This document shows, piece after piece, positions 15,665-23,940 of a stretch of DNA of 64,000 bases. Made by a program: the position numbers and the translations under genes. Source of the stretch: an uncultured Maribacter sp. (GTDB lineage Bacteria; Bacteroidota; Bacteroidia; Flavobacteriales; Flavobacteriaceae); the NCBI RefSeq assembly GCF_947495965.1, contig NZ_CANMBB010000002.1, forward strand, positions 682,001 through 746,000. The letters run 5' to 3'. The first letter of the stretch is position 1, and the number at the start of each line of letters is the position of its first letter. The notes beneath the pieces were generated by a model. The model was not told where the DNA came from. It did not search any database and was given only the letters and a program-made list of their open reading frames with translations.

Positions 15665-16321
15665 TTAGCTTTTTTTAGAATATCTGTCTAATATAGCATC
15701 AATGCTTTTTATAGACTTCTTTGTCCAATCTAATTGTTTTTCTTGTTTCTCTTCATCAGTTAACTGCCAATTTAAATTACTCCTCTTAAGTTTGTTAGTT
15801 AAACTTTGTAAAATTATTGCTGCAGAAACTGAAATGTTTAAACTTTCTGTAAAACCTACCATTGGTACTTTTAAATAGCCATCGGCATTTTCTAAAACCT
15901 CGTCACTTAATCCATCTCTTTCAGTCCCAAAAAAAAGAGCTATTTTACTATCTAACTTAAAATCATCCAAATAACAAGAATCATTATGCGGTGTAGTAGC
16001 AATAATTTTATATCCATTTTTACGCAAACTCTCTATGCAATTTATAGTATCCTTGTATTCATATACATCTACCCAATTTTGCGCACCCATAGAAATTTCT
16101 TCATCTAAACATTTAGCATTTCTTTTTTCTATAACATGGGCATCTTGTATTCCAAAAACTTCGCAACTACGTATTACAGCACTCATATTGTGTCTTTGAA
16201 AAACATCTTCAATAGCAACTGTAATATACTTTGTTCGCTCCTCTAATATTACTTTAAAACGTTCTACACGTTCTGGAGTTATCATTTCTTCTAAATAAGC
16301 TAAAAGCTTTTCATCTATCAT
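15665..16321 (-). CDS. trmH: tRNA (guanosine-18-2'-O)-methyltransferase, TrmH family
   Basis: A 218-residue SPOUT (SpoU-type) 2'-O-ribose methyltransferase. Motif 1 is NMSAVIRSCEVFGIQDAHVIE, motif 2 IALFFGTERDGLS and motif 3 VGFTESLNISVSAAIILQ, which together form the SAM-binding knot. Length and the C-terminal helical extension fit TrmH, which modifies G18 in the D-loop of tRNAs. A rRNA-specific SpoU paralogue cannot be excluded from sequence alone. Confidence 0.88.
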   Translation of the reverse strand: MIDEKLLAYLEEMITPERVERFKVILEERTKYITVAIEDVFQRHNMSAVIRSCEVFGIQDAHVIEKRNAKCLDEEISMGAQNWVDVYEYKDTINCIESLRKNGYKIIATTPHNDSCYLDDFKLDSKIALFFGTERDGLSDEVLENADGYLKVPMVGFTESLNISVSAAIILQSLTNKLKRSNLNWQLTDEEKQEKQLDWTKKSIKSIDAILDRYSKKS

Positions 16322-16414
16322 GCTCCTAAGGTATAAAAAAGTTTTTTTTTAGAAAACGGAACATTTATTACCTTATTTAGATCATATAAAGAAAACCATT
16401 TTTATATAGTCGCA

Positions 16415-16423
16415 TAACTTTAC
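16415..16423 (+). promoter_or_regulatory. Possible -7 box of the GH16 gene
   Basis: TAACTTTAC resembles the TAnnTTTG element with one mismatch and lies 24 bases before the GH16 start codon. Confidence 0.25.
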
Positions 16424-16446
16424 ACCTCAATAAAAAAATATTTCTA

Positions 16447-17628
16447 ATGCTAAAAAACAATTTTTTCCAAATTTTACTAGCTTGTTTATTTACATCTATT
16501 ATCTCTTGCAGTAACGATGAAAAAGAAGAAGAGCAAAAAGATGCTATAGCTCCTTCTATAACATGTTTAGACCCTATTAATGTAAATATAGAGGCTACAG
16601 CTAATGATGCCATAGTAACTTATACTACTCCAGAAGGAACAGATAATATTGCTGGTGCTGTAACAAAGCAAACCACTGGTTTAGCGTCGGGAGAATCATT
16701 TCCTATAGGAACAACTACAAATACTTTTGTTGTAACTGATGCAGCCGGAAACACTACTTCTTGTAATTTTGATGTAATAGTAGCAAGAAATGCTCCTTCA
16801 GAAAACAAGCCTTATTTTATAGGTGATGATCCAACGCCAACAGGCAAAAAATGGACTTCTGTAGCAGAATTATCAGATGAATTTAACACGGATATTTTCG
16901 ATGATTCTAAGTGGTTTAGAGACCCTTCTCAAGATCAATTTGGATGGTATGGTAGAGAACCTGCACTTTTTCAGCCTGATAATGTTTCTGTAGGAGATGG
17001 GTCCTTAAATGTAACAGTGAAAAAATTACAAACACCAATAACTAGTAATGGTCGTAATTGGACTCATGGAGGTGCAATTTTACGTTCCAAAACTAAAGCT
17101 ATACCTGGTTATTACTATGAGGCTAGGATGAAAGCTAATGAAACAGTAATGTCTTCAACATTTTGGATAGCTTTTCCTCAAAATTGTAATTCAGGACCTT
17201 TTAGAAAACTTGAACTAGATATTCAAGAATGTGTAGGAAGAACACATAATGGAACAGATTCATGGGCAAAAGAATGGGATAATATATATCACTCTAATGC
17301 CTGGAGACACGCAAGACCTTGTGATATTAATAGCTCTGTACAAAGCCCAGGAAAAAAGGATTTAGAGGAGAAAAATCATTCCAGATATTTTGTATACGGA
17401 TGTTGGTGGAAATCGCCTACAGAAATATTATTTTATTTAGATGGAGAGTATGTTTATACGATTAAGCCTTCAACAGATTTTGATTTAGAAGGTCACATAA
17501 CCATGGTAATGGAAACTTATGATTGGAACCCTATTGAGCCAGAGAACGATTTAACTGCTACTGGAACTGAAGAGCAAAGAACTACCAAGTATGATTGGGT
17601 AAGAACTTGGAAACTTGAAGATCAATAA
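16447..17628 (+). CDS. GH16 family glycoside hydrolase lipoprotein with HYR domain
   Basis: A 393-residue surface or periplasmic lipoprotein; the lipobox is SIISC with C21 as anchor. A HYR (Ig-like) domain covers about 32-115 (beginning DAIAPSITCLDPINV). The GH16 catalytic jelly roll follows from about 130. The catalytic motif ELDIQE places the nucleophile at E256, the assisting D258 and the acid/base E261, in the E-x-D-x-x-E spacing of agarase/carrageenase-type GH16 enzymes. The enzyme probably cleaves a marine galactan or beta-glucan. The substrate cannot be read from the sequence. It is a lone gene, far from the SusCD locus at 44-51 kb. Confidence 0.88.
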   Translation: MLKNNFFQILLACLFTSIISCSNDEKEEEQKDAIAPSITCLDPINVNIEATANDAIVTYTTPEGTDNIAGAVTKQTTGLASGESFPIGTTTNTFVVTDAAGNTTSCNFDVIVARNAPSENKPYFIGDDPTPTGKKWTSVAELSDEFNTDIFDDSKWFRDPSQDQFGWYGREPALFQPDNVSVGDGSLNVTVKKLQTPITSNGRNWTHGGAILRSKTKAIPGYYYEARMKANETVMSSTFWIAFPQNCNSGPFRKLELDIQECVGRTHNGTDSWAKEWDNIYHSNAWRHARPCDINSSVQSPGKKDLEEKNHSRYFVYGCWWKSPTEILFYLDGEYVYTIKPSTDFDLEGHITMVMETYDWNPIEPENDLTATGTEEQRTTKYDWVRTWKLEDQ

Positions 17629-17733
17629 AAAAAGGAAAATAATTGATATTTATGAGAAAAAGTTAGATTTAATTATCTAGCTTTTTTTTGTAATTCTGTA
17701 ATAGAAAAGTAGTTGGATTAAAAGCACGTCTTT

Positions 17734-18429
17734 ATGAAAAAAAGCATTGTTGTTCTTACAGGAGCCGGCATAAGTGCCGAAAGTGGTATAAAAACTTTTA
17801 GAGATGCAAATGGCTTATGGGAAGGACATGATATTATGGAAGTAGCCTCCCCACAAGGTTTTAAAAACAACCCAACATTGGTACTAGACTTTTATAACCA
17901 AAGAAGAAAGCAATTAACAACTGTAAAACCTAACACAGCTCATTATGCCTTAACTTCTTTACAAAACTATTTTAATGTAAACATTATAACACAAAATGTA
18001 GATGACCTACATGAACGCTCTGGAAGTAAACAAGTTATACATTTACATGGCGAACTACTAAAAGCCAGAAGTTCTATGGATAAAAACTTAATATTACCTT
18101 GGAACAAAAATATTGAAATAGGTAATTTGTGTAGTAAAGGATCACAATTAAGACCACATATTGTTTGGTTTGGAGAAGATGTTCCTATGATGGATAAAGC
18201 CATAGAAATTACCAAAAAGGCTGATGCTTTATTAATTATAGGAACTTCTATGCAGGTGTATCCTGCTGCAGGTTTAATAGATTATGCTCCTAAAAATATT
18301 CCCATTTATTTTATAGACCCGAACCCTAAAATAACTAAAAACAATTATAATAATTTAACCATTATAGCTGAATCTGCTACAAAAGGAGTTCCTATTGCTG
18401 TAAATTCTTTAATTGATATAATGCTCTAG
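17734..18429 (+). CDS. Sir2-family NAD-dependent protein deacylase
   Basis: A 231-residue sirtuin that removes acyl groups from lysines using NAD. Motifs: GAGISAESGIKTFRD, TQNVDDLHERSGS, HLHGE with catalytic H105, RPHIVWFGED and GTSMQVYPAAG. Y54 and R57 in FYNQRR match the Y-x-x-R pair of class III sirtuins, which prefer succinyl and malonyl groups. The zinc-binding module between H105 and the RPH motif is reduced: only C133 remains of the usual four cysteines, so zinc is probably not bound. The 3' end overlaps the convergent haem-binding gene by 38 bases. Confidence 0.93.
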   Translation: MKKSIVVLTGAGISAESGIKTFRDANGLWEGHDIMEVASPQGFKNNPTLVLDFYNQRRKQLTTVKPNTAHYALTSLQNYFNVNIITQNVDDLHERSGSKQVIHLHGELLKARSSMDKNLILPWNKNIEIGNLCSKGSQLRPHIVWFGEDVPMMDKAIEITKKADALLIIGTSMQVYPAAGLIDYAPKNIPIYFIDPNPKITKNNYNNLTIIAESATKGVPIAVNSLIDIML

Positions 18430-18865
18430 AACGTTTTGCCCAAGCAACAATAAGTTTCTTTTCTTCTTCTGTAAGCTTAGCTCTTTCATGCGTCCAAGTA
18501 TATTCTTTTAAAGGCATTCCCCCTTCTTCTAAGGTTTCTATAACCTCCTCTAACTTATGGTCTTTTTTCTTGGTAGAATAAGATTCCCATTCCGAAAAAT
18601 TTAAATGTTTTTTTCCATCTTTTACATGGTTTGCCATCCAAAAAGAAACTGGCGCTACGTTATTATACCAAGGATAATTGGTATTATTGCTATGACAGTC
18701 ATAACAAGTTTGTTCCAATAGCACTTTTACATCCTGTGGAGGGTTTGTTTCAGATATAAACAACTTAGTATGATTACCGTGAGATGTATTCTGAGAAGGT
18801 CTAAAAAACTGGATAGTAACAAAAGCAACCAGTAGGATAATTGCAGTTTTTTTTAGTAATTTCAT
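18392..18865 (-). CDS. Haem-binding domain protein (single CxxCH)
   Basis: About 157 residues from MKLLKKTAIILL at 18865; four further upstream codons are possible. An N-terminal hydrophobic segment anchors or exports the protein. The body matches the small haem-binding domain family with one CYDCH motif, followed by NNTNYPWYNNVAPVSFWM and the C-terminal LTEEEKKLIVAWAK. It is predicted to be periplasmic with one c-type haem. The partner and electron donor are unknown. The 3' end overlaps the sirtuin gene on the other strand. Confidence 0.88.
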   Translation of the reverse strand: MKLLKKTAIILLVAFVTIQFFRPSQNTSHGNHTKLFISETNPPQDVKVLLEQTCYDCHSNNTNYPWYNNVAPVSFWMANHVKDGKKHLNFSEWESYSTKKKDHKLEEVIETLEEGGMPLKEYTWTHERAKLTEEEKKLIVAWAKRSRALYQLKNLQQ

Positions 18866-18902
18866 TTGGGGAAACAAATTTTTCTAAAATTACATTTTTT
18901 TT

Positions 18903-19463
18903 ATGAATAAAGAAGATCTTTTCAAAGCTTTAGATTATGTAAATCATTCTAGAGATAAACGGCAAGAGATGTCTAGCTTAATTTTAAGCAATCCAGAATT
19001 AATTAAACCCTTACTCTCCATAGCATTTACTGTAGATAACCCCATATCTTCTAAAGCCTGTTGGGTGTTAGAATTTACAGCAAAAGAAAAATTAGAATAT
19101 ATTTTCCCTTATTTAGATACTTTCACTGCCAATTTACATAAAGTACATTTAGACCCTTCTGTACGACCTATGGCCAAAATTTGCGAATACTTAACAAAGA
19201 ATTACTTTCAAAAGAAAGAACCTAAGTGTATTAAAAATTTGACTAATAAGCATTTAGAAATTATAGCAAGTAACTGTTTTGATTGGTTAATTGGAGAACA
19301 CAAAGTAGCTGCGCAAGCATATTCCATGACCTCTTTACTATTACTAGGACGTAAGTATGATTGGATTTATCCAGAATTGTGTATGGTTCTAGAACAAAAC
19401 TATGCCAATGGTAGTGCAGCTTATAAAGCAAGAGCAAGAATGACATTAGAAAAAATAAAATAA
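18903..19463 (+). CDS. Helical-repeat protein upstream of purB, function unknown
   Basis: A 186-residue soluble protein with no signal peptide. It looks all-helical with HEAT-like character: repeated segments of about 35 residues such as SKACWVLEFTAKEKLEYIFPYLDTF and the C-terminal AAYKARARMTLEKIK. No catalytic motif is visible. It lies directly before purB in the same direction but is separated by 118 bases with a purB promoter, so a functional link is not shown. It may be a small scaffold. Confidence 0.75.
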   Translation: MNKEDLFKALDYVNHSRDKRQEMSSLILSNPELIKPLLSIAFTVDNPISSKACWVLEFTAKEKLEYIFPYLDTFTANLHKVHLDPSVRPMAKICEYLTKNYFQKKEPKCIKNLTNKHLEIIASNCFDWLIGEHKVAAQAYSMTSLLLLGRKYDWIYPELCMVLEQNYANGSAAYKARARMTLEKIK

Positions 19464-19540
19464 GTTTTTCTTATAACAGATACTTAAAAAGCAACATCAG
19501 ATTAAACTTTTATAGGCTTTTAAACTCCTGAACTTATAAG

Positions 19541-19549
19541 TATATTTGC
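19541..19549 (+). promoter_or_regulatory. -7 promoter element of purB
   Basis: TATATTTGC is a full match to the Bacteroidota -7 element and lies 32 bases before the purB ATG. The -33 element is weak (a T-run near 19518). Confidence 0.6.
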
Positions 19550-19581
19550 CGCTTGTTAATTACTAATAAATTCATAAGCAA

Positions 19582-20925
19582 ATGTCACTTACGCAACTAA
19601 ATGCAATTTCTCCTATAGACGGAAGGTATAGTAGTAAAACTAATTCTTTATCTCCATTCTTTTCTGAAGAAGCACTAATTAAATACAGAGTACGAGTAGA
19701 AATTGAATATTTTATTGCTTTGTGTGAAATTCCATTACCACAATTAGTAGGGTTTGACGCTTCTAAATTTGATGCTTTAAGAGATATTTATAAAAACTTT
19801 GACGCTAAAGATGCGCAAGAAATAAAAGATATTGAAAAAGTTACTAATCATGATGTAAAAGCTGTGGAGTATTTTATAAAAAAAGCTTTTGATGCGCTAG
19901 GATTAAGTGAACATAAAGAGTTTATCCATTTTGGATTAACTTCTCAGGACATAAACAACACAGCAATACCTCTTTCTATAAAAGAAGCAATGAATGAGGT
20001 TTATGTTCCGCAATACCTAGAGGTGGTTACAAAATTAGAAGAATTGGTAAAAGAATGGGATGCCATTCCTTTATTAGCAAGAACACATGGACAACCAGCT
20101 TCTCCTACTAGATTAGGAAAAGAAATTAATGTTTTTGTTACCCGTTTAAAAGAACAATTTAATTTATTGAATGATATTCCTAGTGCTGCAAAATTTGGAG
20201 GTGCTACAGGAAATTATAATGCGCACGTAGTTGCATATCCAAATACAGATTGGAAATCTTTTGGAGAAAACTTTGTACATGATAAATTAGGATTACACCA
20301 CTCCTTCCCTACTACACAAATTGAGCACTACGATCATATGGCTGCTTTATTTGATACTTTAAAAAGAATAAATACCATTTTATTAGATTTAGATAGAGAT
20401 TTCTGGACCTATGTGTCTATGGATTATTTTAAACAAAAAATTAAAAAAGGAGAAGTGGGTTCTTCTGCTATGCCACATAAAGTAAACCCAATAGATTTTG
20501 AAAACTCTGAAGGAAATTTAGGTATAGCAAATGCTATTTTTGAGCATTTATCCGCTAAACTTCCTGTTTCTAGATTACAAAGAGATCTAACAGACAGTAC
20601 TGTTCTTAGAAACGTTGGTGTACCTTTTGCGCATACCTTAATTGCTTTTCAATCTACCCTAAAAGGATTAAACAAATTACTTTTAAACAAAGAAAAATTT
20701 GAGCAGGACTTAGAAAATAATTGGGCTGTTGTCGCGGAAGCTATTCAGACTATATTAAGAAGAGAAGCATATCCTAATCCTTATGAAGCTTTAAAAGGTT
20801 TAACTAGAACCAATGAGAAAATTACGAAAGACTCTATGGCAAACTTTATAGATTCTCTAGAAGTTTCCGATGTTATTAAAACAGAATTAAAAGCAATTAC
20901 TCCTAGTAACTATACTGGTATTTAA
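19582..20925 (+). CDS. purB: Adenylosuccinate lyase
   Basis: A 447-residue enzyme of purine synthesis that releases fumarate from SAICAR and from adenylosuccinate. It has the fumarase/aspartase-superfamily signature GSSAMPHKVNPIDFEN, the substrate-binding TSQDINNTA and the catalytic-histidine region ARTHGQPASPT. Length is typical. It is preceded by its own promoter and followed after one base by a 60-codon membrane-protein gene before a terminator. Confidence 0.97.
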   Translation: MSLTQLNAISPIDGRYSSKTNSLSPFFSEEALIKYRVRVEIEYFIALCEIPLPQLVGFDASKFDALRDIYKNFDAKDAQEIKDIEKVTNHDVKAVEYFIKKAFDALGLSEHKEFIHFGLTSQDINNTAIPLSIKEAMNEVYVPQYLEVVTKLEELVKEWDAIPLLARTHGQPASPTRLGKEINVFVTRLKEQFNLLNDIPSAAKFGGATGNYNAHVVAYPNTDWKSFGENFVHDKLGLHHSFPTTQIEHYDHMAALFDTLKRINTILLDLDRDFWTYVSMDYFKQKIKKGEVGSSAMPHKVNPIDFENSEGNLGIANAIFEHLSAKLPVSRLQRDLTDSTVLRNVGVPFAHTLIAFQSTLKGLNKLLLNKEKFEQDLENNWAVVAEAIQTILRREAYPNPYEALKGLTRTNEKITKDSMANFIDSLEVSDVIKTELKAITPSNYTGI

Positions 20926-20926
20926 T

Positions 20927-21109
20927 ATGAAAGCTGGGCACTATTTAATAATAATTGCCCTAGCATTTTATCTTATAGGACGTATTGTAAAAATTTTACA
21001 TTGGGTATTCCTAAATTTTATAACAGGAAGTCTTTTAATGAATGTAGCCTATATTTTATTTTTTATTGCTATAATTGTTTTACTTCTTGAAGCAAAAAAG
21101 AAAAACTAA
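20927..21109 (+). CDS. Small two-helix membrane protein
   Basis: A 60-residue protein that starts one base after the purB stop and ends directly before a terminator hairpin, so it is probably co-transcribed and coupled with purB. Two hydrophobic helices (about 5-22 and 32-54) are separated by a polar loop with RIVKILHW, and the tail is basic (EAKKKN). I do not recognise a family. The tight spacing and clean ORF support a real gene. Confidence 0.6.
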   Translation: MKAGHYLIIIALAFYLIGRIVKILHWVFLNFITGSLLMNVAYILFFIAIIVLLLEAKKKN

Positions 21110-21134
21110 AAAAGACCGCAACTTGCGGTCTTTT
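21110..21134. terminator. Rho-independent terminator after purB
   Basis: AAAAGACCGCA / TGCGGTCTTTT is an 11-bp perfect stem with a three-base loop. It begins one base after the small membrane gene and also lies downstream of the convergent mscS gene, so it can serve both strands. Confidence 0.85.
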
Positions 21135-21157
21135 AAATTATAAGAAATAAATTAATA

Positions 21158-21973
21158 TTACTTATTAATTTGTACTTCGTGTGGATAAGGAATTTCAATT
21201 TTAGCGTTATCTAATGCTATTTTAGACCCTTCTATGGTTGCAAAATATACATCCCAGTAATCTTCTGGTTTACAGAAAGGGCGTACTGCTAAGTTTACAG
21301 AGCTATCTGCCAATTCTTCTACATTTACAGATGGTGCTGGGTCTTTTAATACTTTAGGGTTAGCTACTAACATTGCCAAAAGCACTTCTTTTGCTTTTTT
21401 CATATCTTCTCCGTAACCAATACCTACACTGGTATCTACTCTCATTTTACCTTCCGCAGTATAGTTAATAATATTACCGTTTGCCATTGCTCCGTTTGGT
21501 ATAATTGCTAACTTATTTTGCGGTGTAATTAATTTAGTAGTAAATATCTCAATTTCTTTTACAGAACCTAAAACACCCTGTGCTTCTACTAAATCTCCAA
21601 TTTTATAAGGCTTAAAAATCATAAGTAAAACACCACCCGCAAAATTAGATAATGAACCCTGTAACGCTAAACCTATTGCTAAACCAGCTGCTGCAATAAT
21701 TGCCGCAAAACTTGTTGTTTCTACACCAAGTTTAGATATTACCATAATAATTAGGAATATCTTTAATGCCCAACCAATAAGGTTTAATAAAAATTTCTGT
21801 AAAGATTCATCATAATTACTTTTAGACATGCCTTTACGAGCAAGCTTTACAATTTTGCTTATAACCCACGAACCAATTATATAAATAATAATTGCTCCTA
21901 TAACTTTAGGGCCATACTCCGTTATAAAATCCATTCCCTTGCCCATCAAAGAGCTTACATCTGTGTTCTCCAT
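21158..21973 (-). CDS. Small-conductance mechanosensitive channel (MscS family)
   Basis: A 271-residue inner-membrane channel protein of the MscS type, opened by membrane tension to release solutes during osmotic downshock. Three transmembrane helices are followed by the pore-lining segment AAIIAAAGLAIGLALQGSLSNFAGG, then the beta domain (PYKIGDLVEAQGVLGSVKEI) and the C-terminal alpha/beta domain ending IEIPYPHEVQINK. Length is close to E. coli MscS. It is a single gene. Confidence 0.95.
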   Translation of the reverse strand: MENTDVSSLMGKGMDFITEYGPKVIGAIIIYIIGSWVISKIVKLARKGMSKSNYDESLQKFLLNLIGWALKIFLIIMVISKLGVETTSFAAIIAAAGLAIGLALQGSLSNFAGGVLLMIFKPYKIGDLVEAQGVLGSVKEIEIFTTKLITPQNKLAIIPNGAMANGNIINYTAEGKMRVDTSVGIGYGEDMKKAKEVLLAMLVANPKVLKDPAPSVNVEELADSSVNLAVRPFCKPEDYWDVYFATIEGSKIALDNAKIEIPYPHEVQINK

Positions 21974-22079
21974 AATAATTTAAAAGTTTTTAGTGTTTAG
22001 TAATTGAGACACTAATATATATAGAAGGTCACTAATTCATGCCTATTTTTTTAAAATTTAATATTATTTTAAAGCAAAA

Positions 22080-22111
22080 AGCCCTGCTGTAACAAAATTT
22101 ACAACAGAGCT
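22080..22111 (-). terminator. Terminator of the sigma/DUF4252 operon
   Basis: A 13-bp stem that on the minus-strand RNA pairs fully using two G-U wobbles and is followed by TTTTT. On the plus strand the same positions are mismatched. This indicates that it works for the minus-strand DUF4252 operon, which ends at 22134. Confidence 0.75.
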
Positions 22112-22133
22112 TTCTAATTTTTAATAGAATCTC

Positions 22134-22673
22134 TTACTCTAGGAATCCTTTAAGTTTACTAAAACCTTCTCCGTTATAATTAGATTTCTCCATAGCCTTT
22201 ATTAATTCCACCAAATGCGCTGGATTCATATTATCTCCTAAAACTCTTATTAAAGCAAAACCTTTTTCCTTGTTATCTCCATAAATAACAATCTCATCTA
22301 TAGCGTCTTCATCTCCTAAATATTTAATTGTTGCCTTACCAAAACTGGTATTCATTTTCATTAACTCCGTAAATTTCTTGTTTTTTAAAATAGCTTTAAC
22401 CTGTTTTTTTTCAGCTACAAAATCAGCTTCATTTTCTCCTGATTTTTTAAAAGCCAGAATATTAAGTTTTTTTAAAGAACTTACGGCTTCTTTTTGGCTA
22501 GCAGTTAAATTTGCTTCCTCTAAACGTAATATACTTGAAGGAACATCAAAAGAAATAAAATTAGGATTCTCAGAATTGTCTACATAATATTCTTGTAAAC
22601 TTTGTGTTGATGAGCATGCGCCTACTAAAAGAAGTACTACAAAAGTTAAAATACTTTTTATTATTGTTGTCAT
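22134..22673 (-). CDS. DUF4252 family lipoprotein
   Basis: About 179 residues from MTTIIKSILTF at 22673; eight extra upstream codons are possible. It has a lipoprotein signal peptide ending VGACSS. The body follows the DUF4252 pattern of its two upstream neighbours (ILRLEEANLTASQKEAVSSLKKLNILAF, DEIVIYGDNKEKGF and LIRVLGDNMNPAHLVELIKAM) but is the most divergent and the only one with a lipobox. Last gene of the ECF sigma operon. Molecular function unknown. Confidence 0.82.
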   Translation of the reverse strand: MTTIIKSILTFVVLLLVGACSSTQSLQEYYVDNSENPNFISFDVPSSILRLEEANLTASQKEAVSSLKKLNILAFKKSGENEADFVAEKKQVKAILKNKKFTELMKMNTSFGKATIKYLGDEDAIDEIVIYGDNKEKGFALIRVLGDNMNPAHLVELIKAMEKSNYNGEGFSKLKGFLE

Positions 22674-22695
22674 TTTTTTATAATTAAAAAATGCC

Positions 22696-22717
22696 ACTGA
22701 GAATATATATTCTCAGT
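22696..22717. repeat. Perfect 22-bp palindrome between DUF4252 genes
   Basis: A perfect dyad with centre at the ATATAT core: ACTGAGAAT on the left and ATTCTCAGT on the right. It lies in the gap between the second and third DUF4252 genes. No T-run follows on the minus strand, so it is more likely an mRNA stabilising or processing hairpin, or an operator, than a terminator. Confidence 0.6.
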
Positions 22718-22730
22718 AGCACGTTAATTC

Positions 22731-23273
22731 CTATTTTTTTCCTGCGTTGTTTAATTCTTTCGGGAGATTCATTTTATTCGTTATTGCTCCTATTTTATTT
22801 AAATCTATATTTCCGGTCATGGAAACCAATACTGTTTCAAATTTTCTTCCATGCACATCTACATCCATATTCTTCATACCAGACACAAACATTAAAAGTT
22901 CTCTTACATGATCTTCATCTTTACCTTCTTTAATATAGAACTTTACGTTAACATCCTTGTCTTTTACACGCATTAATTCTTCCATTGAAGATTTTCTTAA
23001 ATACTTTTTTACTGTAGATGTCATATCTGCTGATACAGCTTTGTCTTCTGTAATAAAAACCTTGATACCTTTAATACCTTTGGCCACCTCTGCAAAATCT
23101 TGCGCTTCAGGATCATCGGTCATACTTCCTATTTTGCTAACCAAATTTATCATTCCCTTATTTACAACTACAGTTCCTACTTTATCCATATTCTCATATT
23201 TATCGAACATAGATTGTGCTAAACCAAAAAACGGTACTAAAACGATTGCTACTACTAAACTAAATTTTCTCAT
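22731..23273 (-). CDS. DUF4252 family exported protein
   Basis: A 180-residue protein with a signal peptide (MRKFSLVVAIVLVPFFGLAQS) and the DUF4252 body starting MFDKYENMDKVGTVVVNKGM. It is clearly a paralogue of the next gene upstream (23383-23931), sharing KGIKVFITEDKAVSAD, RVKDKDVNVKFYIKEGKDED and the C-terminal NKMNLPKELNNAGKK. No catalytic motif is apparent. The family typically sits behind ECF sigma factors in Flavobacteriia, as here. Confidence 0.9.
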   Translation of the reverse strand: MRKFSLVVAIVLVPFFGLAQSMFDKYENMDKVGTVVVNKGMINLVSKIGSMTDDPEAQDFAEVAKGIKGIKVFITEDKAVSADMTSTVKKYLRKSSMEELMRVKDKDVNVKFYIKEGKDEDHVRELLMFVSGMKNMDVDVHGRKFETVLVSMTGNIDLNKIGAITNKMNLPKELNNAGKK

Positions 23274-23382
23274 GACTGCTTTGTTTTTATCCTACCCCCT
23301 ACTTGATTAAAAGGGAAATGTATAGGATTGATTATTAAATTGATTGATGATATTAATTGTTCCTGAAAAATCAGGTGTTTTT

Positions 23383-23931
23383 TTAATTGTTCTTTTTACC
23401 AGCTTTATTTAGTTCTTGTGGTAAATTCATTTTATTAGTTAAAGAACCTATCTTGTTTAAATCTATATCGCCAGTTAAAGACAATAATACTGTTTCAAAC
23501 TTTCTTCCGTTCATTTCTATATCGGTATTATGTATACCTGTAACAAACATTAAAAGTTCGCTTACATGATCGGCATCTTTACCTTCTTTAATATAAAACT
23601 TCACATTAGCATCCTTATCTTTTACACGCATAAGCTCTTCTAGCTTTGCTGTTTTTAAATAAGAATTCATAGACTTAAGCATATCTGCAGATATCGCTTT
23701 ATCTTCTGTTATAAAAACTTTTAAATTTTTTAAACTTTTTGCTATATCCATAAAGTCTTGCGCTTCTGGATCATCCACCTCAACATCTATCTTACTTAGA
23801 AGGTTAAACATACTTTTATTTACGACTACGGCACTTACATTATCTAAATCTTCGTATTTATCAAATAAAGACTGAGACATACCCACTAAAGGCATTAGTG
23901 CTATTACTGTTATAATTAGGAACTTTTTCAT
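23383..23931 (-). CDS. DUF4252 family exported protein
   Basis: A 182-residue protein with a signal peptide (MKKFLIITVIALMPLVGMSQS) and the DUF4252 body (LFDKYEDLDNVSAVVVNKSM onward). It is a close paralogue of the adjacent downstream gene, pointing to a tandem duplication. It is placed nine bases after the single-TM gene of the sigma operon. Role unknown; its position suggests a target or partner of the sigma system. Confidence 0.9.
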   Translation of the reverse strand: MKKFLIITVIALMPLVGMSQSLFDKYEDLDNVSAVVVNKSMFNLLSKIDVEVDDPEAQDFMDIAKSLKNLKVFITEDKAISADMLKSMNSYLKTAKLEELMRVKDKDANVKFYIKEGKDADHVSELLMFVTGIHNTDIEMNGRKFETVLLSLTGDIDLNKIGSLTNKMNLPQELNKAGKKNN

Positions 23932-23940
23932 GATATTAAT

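Noticed and set aside
23362-23382. CCTGA-TCAGG hairpin with T-run between the first two DUF4252 genes as terminator
   Set aside because: The T-run follows on the plus strand, opposite to the operon, and the five-base stem is too short to be convincing.
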